The notes beneath the pieces were generated by a model, which had not been told where the DNA came from, searched no databases, and saw nothing but the letters and a program-made list of their open reading frames with translations. Shown here one piece after another: positions 1 to 5,712 of a DNA stretch of 9,549 bases (the first letter of the stretch is position 1; the number at the start of each line of letters is the position of its first letter). Source of the stretch: Chloroflexota bacterium (GTDB lineage Bacteria > Chloroflexota > Dehalococcoidia > Dehalococcoidales > Fen-1064); assembly GCA_026389745.1 (NCBI GenBank), contig JAPLHG010000036.1, positions 11,194-20,742 of the forward strand, written 5' to 3'. The position numbers and the translations under genes were made by a program.

Positions 1-68
<68 letters not shown>

Positions 69-78
69 GCGCTGAATC

Positions 79-108
79 ATTTTAACGCTTTTGCAGTAAA
101 TATTTCAA
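79..108 (-). promoter_or_regulatory. Predicted sigma70-type promoter for tRNA-Leu
   Basis: On the minus strand, TTGAAA (108-103) and TAAAAT (84-79) are separated by 18 bases. Each box matches the consensus at five of six positions. Transcription would start about 4 bases before the tRNA 5' end, which suits a short pre-tRNA leader. The rest of 69-158 holds nothing else I can name. The prediction rests on pattern only. Confidence 0.5.
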
Positions 109-158
109 TAGAGGGAAACTGATGAGGCAGTGACGACACAAGAGGCCCTAAAAACAAC

Positions 159-233
159 TGGAGGCGACGAGCGGATTCGAACCGCTGAATAGAGGTTTTG
201 CAGACCCCTGCCTTGCCACTTGGCTACGTCGCC
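159..233 (-). tRNA. tRNA-Cys (GCA) with encoded CCA
   Basis: On the minus strand the acceptor strand GGCGACG (233-227) pairs fully with CGTCGCC (169-163). The discriminator base is T, as usual for tRNA-Cys, and CCA is encoded at 161-159. The anticodon loop CTGCAAA gives anticodon GCA at 201-199. The anticodon stem GGGGT/ACCTC contains one G-T wobble. The T arm GCGGTTCGAATCCGC is standard. Only a T5 run follows the CCA, with no separate terminator hairpin, so read-through into tRNA-Leu is possible. Confidence 0.97.
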
Positions 234-249
234 TCGAAGAGTCTTCGAG
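233..249. repeat. Perfect 8-bp dyad at the tRNA-Cys 5' end
   Basis: CTCGAAGA (233-240), one central base, then TCTTCGAG (242-249) form a perfect inverted repeat. It lies in the predicted 5' leader of pre-tRNA-Cys and overlaps the first tRNA base. In RNA it could fold as a 5-bp stem with a 7-base loop right before the RNase P cleavage site. As DNA it could be a protein site just downstream of the tRNA-Cys promoter. Its function is unknown. Confidence 0.5.
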
Positions 250-258
250 TTATTTCCT

Positions 259-288
259 ATTTTAATCGGAACACGTCTCCCAATGCAA
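259..288 (-). promoter_or_regulatory. Possible promoter for tRNA-Cys
   Basis: On the minus strand, TTGCAT (288-283) lies 18 bases before TAAAAT (264-259). The -10 box matches at five of six positions and the -35 box at only three. The -10 hexamer and the spacer length are the same as in the tRNA-Leu promoter downstream, which adds some support. The predicted start is about 19 bases before the tRNA. Confidence 0.35.
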
Positions 289-323
289 GCAGAGTAAGCC
301 TCTCTAGGCTTGATTGTGGAGAC
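275..323. repeat. Nested imperfect inverted repeat (hairpin)
   Basis: GTCTCCCAAT (275-284) pairs with ATTGTGGAGAC (313-323), leaving one bulged T at 317. Inside, AAGCCT (296-301) and AGGCTT (306-311) form a second stem with a four-base loop. An 11-base unpaired stretch on one side separates the two stems. No T-tract follows on either strand, so it is a poor intrinsic terminator. It may be a structured RNA element, part of a decayed gene or a chance dyad. The left arm overlaps the possible tRNA-Cys -35 box. Confidence 0.4.
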
Positions 324-370
324 AATGATGTGTTAATTTTAAAGTCAGCCACGTAACAAAGAGAATAGCT

Positions 371-497
371 ATGAATAACGTGGATTTCTCACTGAACGGT
401 AAGGTTGCTCTCATCACAAGGGGTAGTCGTGGCATCGGACGCCTCTAAATACGTTACCGGAGCGACTATCGTGTTTGATGGCGGCGAGAAAAGCTAA
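371..497 (+). pseudogene. Short-chain dehydrogenase/reductase relic
   Basis: The first 25 codons from ATG 371 read like the start of a classical SDR (FabG-type) enzyme, including FSLNGKVALIT and GSRGIGR, the NAD(P)-binding TGxxxGxG region. The first glycine of that motif is replaced by arginine (agg at 419-421). The frame stops at TAA 446-448. From 438 a different frame encodes DASKYVTGATIVFDGGEKS and a stop (495-497). This matches the C-terminal SDR segment in which the chain ends YVTGxxxxVDGG. A full SDR is about 250 residues, so roughly 200 codons, including the Ser/Tyr/Lys active site, have been lost by one internal deletion that also shifted frame. The gene cannot make a dehydrogenase. 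Its remains now lie just upstream of pncC and could serve as part of that gene's leader. Confidence 0.85.
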
Positions 498-523
498 CAG
501 CGGGCAGGGGGAGGGTTTATAAA

Positions 524-1006
524 GTGACGGCCGACTTGGCGCAGGGAATTATAGACTTGCTCCGTCAGAAAAAGCTGACGCTGGGGGTGGTGGAATCAGC
601 GACCGGCGGATTGATTTCTCACCTCATCACCAATGTACCCTTTAGTTCTGACGTTTATCAGGGGTCAATTACCGCATACAGCAATGATGTCAAAATTAGA
701 GTGGTGGGCGTAAAAGAAGCGACTATTCAGAAATACGGTGCGGCCAGCAAGCAGGTCGCAGAGGAAATGGCTAAGGGTGGCAGGAAAATGCTGGGCGTGG
801 ACATCTGCATTGCGGATACCGGTATTGCGGGACCTGGTGGCGCCACCTCAGGAAAACCCGTGGGACTTTTCTACATCGGATTATCCCACTCCGGCGGCAC
901 CTTCAGTCGGAAACACCTCTTTAACGGCATCCGTGAAGACAACAAAAAGAGCGCGGCTAATGCGGCGCTAATATGGGTGGGGGAGTATTTGGGGAGTTTG
1001 GGGTGA
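524..1006 (+). CDS. pncC: CinA C-terminal domain / NMN amidohydrolase (PncC)
   Basis: This 160-residue protein is a complete stand-alone CinA C-terminal domain. The family hydrolyses nicotinamide mononucleotide to nicotinate mononucleotide and ammonia, recycling pyridine nucleotides in the cytoplasm. Visible hallmarks are ESATGG (residues 24-29; ESCTGG in most members), GSITAYSNDVK (47-57) and the glycine-rich TGIAGPGG segment (about 106-113) leading into PVGLFYIGL. The Ser, Tyr and Lys of the first two segments correspond to the proposed active-site region of the family. The N-terminal molybdopterin-binding-like domain of full-length CinA is absent, as in E. coli PncC. I take GTG 524 as start because a strong purine-rich GGGGGAGGG lies 9 bases upstream and the chain then begins at the usual family position. 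It follows the SDR relic by 26 bases and may share its old promoter. Confidence 0.92.
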   Translation: MTADLAQGIIDLLRQKKLTLGVVESATGGLISHLITNVPFSSDVYQGSITAYSNDVKIRVVGVKEATIQKYGAASKQVAEEMAKGGRKMLGVDICIADTGIAGPGGATSGKPVGLFYIGLSHSGGTFSRKHLFNGIREDNKKSAANAALIWVGEYLGSLG

Positions 1007-1033
1007 AGCGGCAAGTTCAGAAAAATTTTCCTC

Positions 1034-1062
1034 TTGACATATTTCTGGTTAGGGCACATTAT
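1034..1062 (+). promoter_or_regulatory. Strong sigma70-type promoter for the usp gene
   Basis: TTGACA (1034-1039) is a perfect -35 box. It is followed after exactly 17 bases by CATTAT (1057-1062), which matches the -10 consensus at four of six positions. Transcription would start near 1069, leaving a leader of about 34 bases that contains the ribosome site AAGGAGG (1091-1097). It is one of the best promoter matches in the window. Confidence 0.75.
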
Positions 1063-1102
1063 TTAGGTACAAACCTCTGATTTTAATCACAAGGAGGCAG
1101 CA

Positions 1103-1582
1103 ATGTACCAGCACATTATGGTGCCCCTGGACGGCTCGGAACTGGCGGAATGTGTCTTATCACACGTGGAGATGATTGCAAAATCTTGTCAGGTCCCCCG
1201 AATAACCCTCATCCGCGTGGCAACACCCCTGAAACTCTATAGTGGTTTCGATTACGGTGGCTTAGAAGTGGCTATGGCCGCCGAAGTGATGCAACGCATC
1301 GAGGACGATAACGTAAAAACCGCCGAAGAGTATCTCCAGAAGCAGGTACAGCGCTTGGAAACTAAGGGGATTATAGCACAGGCTGAAGTTGTCTTCGGAG
1401 ATATTGCCGATTCGCTGATCAACTTTGCTGAAAAGAATAGGGTTGACCTCATTATCATTGCCACACACGGACGCTCCGGCATAAAGCGATGGGTATTGGG
1501 AAGCATCGCCGACCGTATCTTGAGGACATCCAAAATACCAATCTTGATGGTGCAGCCACAGGATTCAGGGGCCACAGCTTAA
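1103..1582 (+). CDS. Universal stress protein, UspA family
   Basis: A single-domain 159-residue Usp, the normal length for the family. It opens with HIMVPLDGS (residues 4-12), in which D10 is the position that contacts adenosine in ATP-binding members. The C-terminal signature is ATHG-x9-GS (A120 to S134), close to the ATP-binding pattern G-x2-G-x9-G-S/T but with alanine for the first glycine. That change is common, so nucleotide binding remains likely but unproven. These cytoplasmic proteins usually dimerise and support survival under starvation or redox stress; the specific partner is unknown. ATG 1103 is preceded by AAGGAGG five bases away and by a near-consensus promoter at 1034-1062, so it is probably well expressed as a single-gene unit. 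I see no clear terminator behind it. Confidence 0.95.
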   Translation: MYQHIMVPLDGSELAECVLSHVEMIAKSCQVPRITLIRVATPLKLYSGFDYGGLEVAMAAEVMQRIEDDNVKTAEEYLQKQVQRLETKGIIAQAEVVFGDIADSLINFAEKNRVDLIIIATHGRSGIKRWVLGSIADRILRTSKIPILMVQPQDSGATA

Positions 1583-1615
1583 TTTTTAATCAGTTGGGAT
1601 TAAGTGAATCAGAGT

Positions 1616-1645
1616 TTGTAACCACCAATCCAATCGTGATAAGAT
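1616..1645 (+). promoter_or_regulatory. Weak possible promoter for the zinc-ribbon gene
   Basis: TTGTAA (1616-1621) lies 18 bases before TAAGAT (1640-1645). Both boxes are only partial matches. The placement, about 55 bases before the likely start codon in an AT-rich gap, is sensible. Co-transcription from the usp promoter is an equal alternative. Confidence 0.3.
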
Positions 1646-1690
1646 ATTTTCCCGTACGCTATTAAACTAAATGAATAATAGCACGGCTTT

Positions 1691-1697
1691 AGGAGCG
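1691..1697 (+). promoter_or_regulatory. Ribosome binding site that sets the zinc-ribbon start
   Basis: AGGAGCG lies 9 bases before ATG 1707. The upstream in-frame ATG at 1671 has no purine-rich site before it, so this element favours the shorter 52-residue protein. Confidence 0.6.
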
Positions 1698-1706
1698 ACG
1701 AATAAT

Positions 1707-1865
1707 ATGAGAGTAAACACCAAAAAGACCTTCTGCCCCAATTGTCAGAGGTTAGTTACAGGGCGTGCACAATCTGCGGATGATACCATTAAGGTCTCAT
1801 GCCCGCGATGTAATGAGGTCATCTGGCTCTGGGACGGCACCAAGTGGCTTCAGCTTAGAAAATAA
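1707..1865 (+). CDS. Small zinc-ribbon protein, function unknown
   Basis: A 52-residue protein with two CPxC knuckles, CPNC (C10-C13) and CPRC (C32-C35), separated by 18 residues. This is a classic four-cysteine zinc ribbon. The C-terminus is tryptophan-rich and basic (IWLWDGTKWLQLRK), so the whole chain is essentially one ribbon plus a short tail. Similar mini-ribbons occur as uncharacterised proteins, or as nucleic-acid or protein-binding modules; no enzyme activity is expected. An in-frame ATG at 1671 would add 12 residues, but only ATG 1707 has a ribosome site (1691-1697). The gene converges on nnr with just 7 bases between stop codons and no hairpin between them. I cannot assign a partner. 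Confidence 0.75.
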   Translation: MRVNTKKTFCPNCQRLVTGRAQSADDTIKVSCPRCNEVIWLWDGTKWLQLRK

Positions 1866-1872
1866 TATCAAA

Positions 1873-3459
1873 TTAAATGATGTAAACCGTATCATTGTAG
1901 TTTATCGAGATTTTATCCAGATTCTCGCGATAGTAATGTACGGCATTTGGGAGATTATCCAGAATATCCTTGGCCGTCATACCGTCAGGGCCCTTCTCTT
2001 TGGCTGTTAAATCCCCTGAGAGTCCGTGAATAAAGACCCCGGTTCTGGCCGCTTCTTCGATATTTAGGCCCAAGCAGAACATTGCGGCAATGGTGCCGTT
2101 CAGGACGTCGCCACTGCCGGCAGTCGCCATGCCTGCCTTGCCTTCGGTATCACCGGAAGTGTTGATGAATACCCTGCCGTCCGGACAGCCGATTAGTGAG
2201 TGTGGTCCTTTCAGAACTATATGCGCATTTAATCCCCGTGCCTTGGCCTGTAAAATATTCACCCTGTCCTTCTCTATTTCGGACCTCTCCATATTGGACA
2301 GCCGCGACATCTCTCCCAAATGGGGCGTTAATATCGTAGCTGGCTTCCTCTTTTTGATAATATTCATATCACTGGCAATTGCCGTGAGCCCGTCGCCGTC
2401 AATTAATAGCGGTTTCCCAATCTCGCTTACGAGCAATCTTACTAATTTCTGTGTCTCTTCATCCAGAGACAAACCGGGACCCAGAATCACCATTTTCATT
2501 CTATTCGCAAGCTTCAGGAGGTCATCTCTATTTACCATGGCAATGCTTCCCGAGGCAGTTTCTTTCTGAGGATGTATTATGACTTCTCTGCCTCTCTTCG
2601 CCACCGAGGGGGCCATCGACTTCGGACAAGCCAGATGGATATAACCACCGCCTGATTTCAGGAAAGAATAAGCAGAAGCATGGGGTGCCCAGTAATAGTT
2701 AGCCGCACCGGCAATCACCAACACCGGTCCGTAATCCATTTTATTTGTATCGGCCTGCCTCTGCGGGAGGGGAACGGGCTTGGCAATCTCTACCTTAATG
2801 GAGTCGGAGTTATAAAGAGAAGGAGGAAAAGAAATATGAGATACATACAGTTTCCCTCCGCGACCGTAGCCAGGGTACAGAAGATTACCAATTTTCGGTA
2901 GGCCGAACGTGACAGTTATATCTGCCTTTATGGAAACGCCCATTTCCCGGCCACTATCACCATTGATGCCCGAGGCAATATCAACCGCAAAGACCTTCTT
3001 GCCGCTGGCATTCACTATCTCGATAGTTTGGCGGAGAATACCATCAACATCCCTATCCAGTCCGGTACCAAGCAGGGCATCCACAATGGCATCAACCCCC
3101 GCAACACTACTCTTGGTTTGTCGGGCTGACTTAACTTCCTTAATCGTAATCGGAAACCGCTCAATGATTTCGATGTTCTTTTTTGCCGCACCCTGATATT
3201 TTTCCCTATCTGCGAGCAGAAGCACTCTGACTTCGCCACCGGAAGAATGGAGTTTCCGTGCCACAACAAAGCCATCGCCGCCGTTATTACCCGGGCCACA
3301 GAGGACAGCGAAAGTCTTACCCTCTATGCCGAATTCTTTTTGAATGACAGAATAAACAGCCTCGCCGGCATTCTCCATCAGGATTTCTGTCGGGATACCA
3401 TATTCGGCTACCGCAAGTTTATCCAGTTGCCTGATTTCTGCTACACGGCATACTTTCAT
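1873..3459 (-). CDS. nnr: Bifunctional NAD(P)H-hydrate epimerase / ADP-dependent dehydratase
   Basis: At 528 residues this is the usual length of the fused repair enzyme. It converts damaged NADHX and NADPHX back to NAD(P)H: the N-terminal YjeF domain epimerises the R form, and the C-terminal kinase-like domain dehydrates the S form using ADP. Epimerase marks are CGPGNNGGDG (54-63), DALLGTG (127-133) and VDIASGING (159-167). Dehydratase marks are GAANYYWAP (251-259), GPGL (327-330), LTPHLGEM (377-384; the family usually has PHPGE) and AGMATAGSGDVLNG (442-455), with D451 at the expected catalytic position. ATG 3459 is supported by AGGAGGT (3473-3467) seven bases upstream. That site overlaps the stop codon of the zinc dehydrogenase, so the two genes form an operon with likely translational coupling. 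No terminator is visible after the stop. Confidence 0.95.
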   Translation of the reverse strand: MKVCRVAEIRQLDKLAVAEYGIPTEILMENAGEAVYSVIQKEFGIEGKTFAVLCGPGNNGGDGFVVARKLHSSGGEVRVLLLADREKYQGAAKKNIEIIERFPITIKEVKSARQTKSSVAGVDAIVDALLGTGLDRDVDGILRQTIEIVNASGKKVFAVDIASGINGDSGREMGVSIKADITVTFGLPKIGNLLYPGYGRGGKLYVSHISFPPSLYNSDSIKVEIAKPVPLPQRQADTNKMDYGPVLVIAGAANYYWAPHASAYSFLKSGGGYIHLACPKSMAPSVAKRGREVIIHPQKETASGSIAMVNRDDLLKLANRMKMVILGPGLSLDEETQKLVRLLVSEIGKPLLIDGDGLTAIASDMNIIKKRKPATILTPHLGEMSRLSNMERSEIEKDRVNILQAKARGLNAHIVLKGPHSLIGCPDGRVFINTSGDTEGKAGMATAGSGDVLNGTIAAMFCLGLNIEEAARTGVFIHGLSGDLTAKEKGPDGMTAKDILDNLPNAVHYYRENLDKISINYNDTVYII

Positions 3460-3472
3460 TTCCAGGACCTCC

Positions 3473-4474
3473 TCATTGGATTTTCAGCACCGCCGCTCCC
3501 TGTATTTTGACCTGCTTGAGCAACAGCAGAGCTTCATTTGCCTGCTCCAATCCAAACTTCTGCACCTCGGGAACAATGGGGATTTTCGCCGCCAAAGGCA
3601 GGAAGTCCTCAATGTCCTTGCGTGTGATATTGGCAACACTTTTTATTTCCTTCTCATCCCACAACAATTGAGCATAGTCCATTGGCGGGACAGGGTTCCT
3701 CTTACGAATCACGGCGATGACCAACCTGCCGCCCTTTTCCAGAATACTCAGTGCCGTTGGTATCGTTTCCCCCATCGGCGTAAAATCGACCGCACAGTTA
3801 ACTTTCTGCGGCGGCTTGTCTTTGAGGTCGCCAGTCCAATCAGCTCCCAAGTCTTTGGCTAAGCGGCGATGCTCTTCGCCGCGAGTAAAGACAAAGACCT
3901 GATACCCTTGGTATTTTGCTATCTGAATTACGATGTGTGCCGAAGCCCCGAAGCCGAACAGCCCCAGAATCTGCCCGGGTTTAATGCCTGACAAGCACAG
4001 GTCACGAAAACCAATTGCCCCGGCACACAGAAGTGGCGCCGCTTGGACATCAGTGAATCTCCCGGGAATCGGGTAGGCAAATCGCTCAGAGACGACAGTA
4101 TATTCGGCATAACCGCCATCCGCCTGACAACCTGTACCCTGAAATTCCGAGCACAGATTTTCATTCCCCTCCTTGCAGAAATGGCACTTACCACAGGCAG
4201 AGTATATCCAGGCAATGCCCACTCTGTCTCCAATTTTGAATCTGGTTGCTCCTGCACCCAAACCAACCACCACGCCGACAACCTGGTGTCCCGGAATCAC
4301 GGGAAATTTAGGTTGAAGCCTGCCCTCAATCTCATCCAACTCGGTATGACAAACCCCGCAGGCGGAGACCTTAACCAGAATATCATTGCGTCTGGGTTGA
4401 GGAATTGGCACTTCCATCAACTCCAAAGGTTGTCTTTCAATTGGAGCAATTTTCTTCAGAACCTGTGCCTTCAA
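3473..4474 (-). CDS. Zinc-dependent alcohol dehydrogenase, CAD2-like MDR
   Basis: A 333-residue medium-chain dehydrogenase, predicted to interconvert alcohols and aldehydes with NAD(P)H in the cytoplasm. Catalytic zinc ligands are C42 in ACGVCHTE, H63 in PGHQ and C150 in LLCAG. Q64 replaces the usual glutamate of GHE, a feature I recall from the CAD2-like subgroup. Structural zinc cysteines are C94, C97, C100 and C108. The cofactor loop is GLFGFGASAH (171-180), and FTRGEEH follows the second strand; the arginine hints at NADP(H). DGGYAEY (119-125) and ERFAYPIP also fit the subgroup. I choose TTG 4474 rather than the longer frame from TTG 4528. Family members begin at KAQVLKK, AGGTGG lies just upstream, and an extended -10 promoter sits inside the longer version. 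It is first in an operon with nnr, 13 bases apart. The natural substrate is unknown. Confidence 0.88.
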   Translation of the reverse strand: MKAQVLKKIAPIERQPLELMEVPIPQPRRNDILVKVSACGVCHTELDEIEGRLQPKFPVIPGHQVVGVVVGLGAGATRFKIGDRVGIAWIYSACGKCHFCKEGNENLCSEFQGTGCQADGGYAEYTVVSERFAYPIPGRFTDVQAAPLLCAGAIGFRDLCLSGIKPGQILGLFGFGASAHIVIQIAKYQGYQVFVFTRGEEHRRLAKDLGADWTGDLKDKPPQKVNCAVDFTPMGETIPTALSILEKGGRLVIAVIRKRNPVPPMDYAQLLWDEKEIKSVANITRKDIEDFLPLAAKIPIVPEVQKFGLEQANEALLLLKQVKIQGAAVLKIQ

Positions 4475-4478
4475 CTTG

Positions 4479-4484
4479 CCACCT
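4479..4484 (-). promoter_or_regulatory. Ribosome binding site that sets the dehydrogenase start
   Basis: On the minus strand AGGTGG (4484-4479) lies 4 bases before TTG 4474. The spacing is slightly short. No such site precedes the alternative TTG at 4528, which favours the shorter protein. Confidence 0.5.
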
Positions 4485-4505
4485 GTTTTCTGTGAAAGTA
4501 CCCCT

Positions 4506-4514
4506 ATTATAACA
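4506..4514 (-). promoter_or_regulatory. Extended -10 promoter for the dehydrogenase-nnr operon
   Basis: On the minus strand the sequence reads TGTTATAAT: a perfect TATAAT (4511-4506) with the upstream TG of an extended -10 element (4514-4513). No good -35 box lies 17 bases further up (ATCCAC), which is typical for this promoter class. Transcription would begin near 4499, giving a leader of about 25 bases before TTG 4474. Confidence 0.65.
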
Positions 4515-4539
4515 AAACATAATCGCAAGTGGATTGAGT

Positions 4540-4556
4540 CGGCACATTATGTGCTG
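4540..4556. promoter_or_regulatory. Palindrome upstream of the dehydrogenase promoter
   Basis: GCACAT (4542-4547), a central T, and ATGTGC (4549-4554) form a perfect 13-base palindrome, with a further C/G match at 4540/4556. It is centred about 49 bases before the predicted start of the dehydrogenase operon, between the stop of the HypE-like gene and the extended -10 element. A promoter lacking a -35 box next to an upstream palindrome suits an activator site, but a repressor site is possible. No T-run follows on the minus strand, so a terminator is less likely. Confidence 0.4.
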
Positions 4557-4562
4557 ATTCTG

Positions 4563-5639
4563 CTAGCCAGCCTTCTGTATAGCATCATAGAAAGCTCTCC
4601 AGAATGGGTCAACGGTGGGGTGCTTCAGCCTCTTTTCTTTCCCATCTTCCACCAGAATCATCCCCTTGCCTGGTTCTATTAGTTCGCCAACGATGGATGA
4701 TTTGATGCTCTTCTTTGCTAAAGCTTTCACCACCGCTTCGGCTTTATGCGGCTTGCAAGAGATAATCAGTGTGCCCTCGCTGATAGAGGCATAACGGTCA
4801 ATGCCAAAGTACTGACAAATCTCCTTTACACAGTCCTCGATGACAACCTTCTCTTTTTCTACCCTGACACCAAGTCCCGCCGCCTGAGCCACTTCATAAA
4901 GTCCGCCCCAAAGCCCACACTCAGTCGCATCGTGCATGGCGGTTACTCCATTTTCACGCACGCCCACGCTAACCGCTGTCATCGCGTCCTCTACCACTGA
5001 CATCAGGTAAAAAACTTTCTGCGCTTTCAGGCTGAAATCCCTCCCGAACTGCTTCTCCAGAAGAGCGGGAAACATCGTAGCAAAGATGCCCGCAGCTTCG
5101 ATCGCTGGGCCCTTGGTGACGATTATCTTATCGCCGACATTGGCGAATCGCGGTGTAACATATTCATTTCTCTCTCCCACACCCACTATCGTTGCTCCCC
5201 CCACCATCGGATAGTGACAATTTTCGTACCGGGCAGTATGGCCGGTGATTACCGAAATGCCGAGTTTTTTACACTCCTTATGAATCGTATCCCAGACGAT
5301 GACCAGTTGCTCTTTAGTCATATCCATCGGCAGGTTCAAATCTATGGATAGATACTTAGGTTTCAAGCCGCTGGTAACCGAGTCGGAAGCAATAATATGA
5401 ATCGCAAACCAGGCGGCTCTTTCCCAGCCGTATTGAGGTACGATGAATACCGGGTCGCAGGTAAAGGAAACCGCTTTATCGCCAATTTCAGCGATACCCA
5501 CATCAACGCCATGCTGGGGACCGACTAGAATATCGCGGCTCTTGGCCCCCAGACGAGGGAAGATGACTTCATTAAATATTTCAGGCGAGATTTTACCAAT
5601 CTCGGGCATTTCACTAGATTTGTCCTTTTTCTCCCTCAT
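4563..5639 (-). CDS. AIR synthase-related protein, HypE-like
   Basis: A 358-residue member of the PurM/HypE/SelD/ThiL superfamily, which binds ATP between two half-barrel domains. Visible blocks are GPQHGVDVG (40-48, at the ATP-site aspartate), FTCDPVFIVP (59-68), ASDSVTSGLKPKYLS (84-98), the glycine-rich IVGVGE (151-156), VGDKIIVTKG (168-177) and HDATECGLWGGLYEVAQAAG (236-255). The last matches the HypE pattern HDPTRGGL. True HypE ends in a cysteine that carries the carbamoyl/cyano group of NiFe hydrogenase. This protein ends AIQKAG with no nearby cysteine, and no hyp or hydrogenase genes are in view. It therefore belongs to the uncharacterised AIRS-related group; the reaction is unknown. 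ATG 5639 has AAGGA five bases upstream. Its own promoter probably lies at 5673-5700, behind the synthetase gene. Confidence 0.85.
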   Translation of the reverse strand: MREKKDKSSEMPEIGKISPEIFNEVIFPRLGAKSRDILVGPQHGVDVGIAEIGDKAVSFTCDPVFIVPQYGWERAAWFAIHIIASDSVTSGLKPKYLSIDLNLPMDMTKEQLVIVWDTIHKECKKLGISVITGHTARYENCHYPMVGGATIVGVGERNEYVTPRFANVGDKIIVTKGPAIEAAGIFATMFPALLEKQFGRDFSLKAQKVFYLMSVVEDAMTAVSVGVRENGVTAMHDATECGLWGGLYEVAQAAGLGVRVEKEKVVIEDCVKEICQYFGIDRYASISEGTLIISCKPHKAEAVVKALAKKSIKSSIVGELIEPGKGMILVEDGKEKRLKHPTVDPFWRAFYDAIQKAG

Positions 5640-5672
5640 AAAATTCCTTTCTAATTGTTTATTTTGAAAAAT

Positions 5673-5700
5673 ATTATGCTATGGGTGCAAACCATAGCAA
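5673..5700 (-). promoter_or_regulatory. Possible promoter for the HypE-like gene
   Basis: On the minus strand TTGCTA (5700-5695) lies 16 bases before CATAAT (5678-5673), with four and five consensus matches. The inverted repeat at 5677-5699 covers nearly the entire spacer and part of both boxes. If the promoter is real, a protein bound to the repeat would block it. Confidence 0.4.
5677..5699 (-). terminator. Likely intrinsic terminator after the synthetase gene
   Basis: On the minus strand TGCTATGG (5699-5692) and CCATAGCA (5684-5677) form an 8-bp stem with a 7-base loop. A T-rich run, TAATATTTTTC, follows directly. It begins 14 bases after the synthetase stop codon. The stem is only half G/C, so termination may be partial. 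The same repeat overlaps a possible promoter for the next gene and could instead be an operator. Confidence 0.55.
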
Positions 5701-5712
5701 CTCATAGATTGA

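Noticed and set aside
1053..1062. GGCACATTAT shared by the usp promoter and the palindrome at 4541-4550
   Set aside because: A single 10-base match with no shared surrounding symmetry is likely chance; only the second copy is palindromic.
1671..1706. Longer start for the zinc-ribbon protein
   Set aside because: There is no ribosome site before ATG 1671, whereas AGGAGCG precedes ATG 1707, and the added residues are low in information.
2090..2569. 159-codon plus-strand open frame
   Set aside because: It is antisense to the well-conserved dehydratase domain of nnr, and its translation shows no family motif.
4043..4495. 150-codon plus-strand open frame
   Set aside because: It lies opposite the zinc dehydrogenase and has no recognisable domain or ribosome site.
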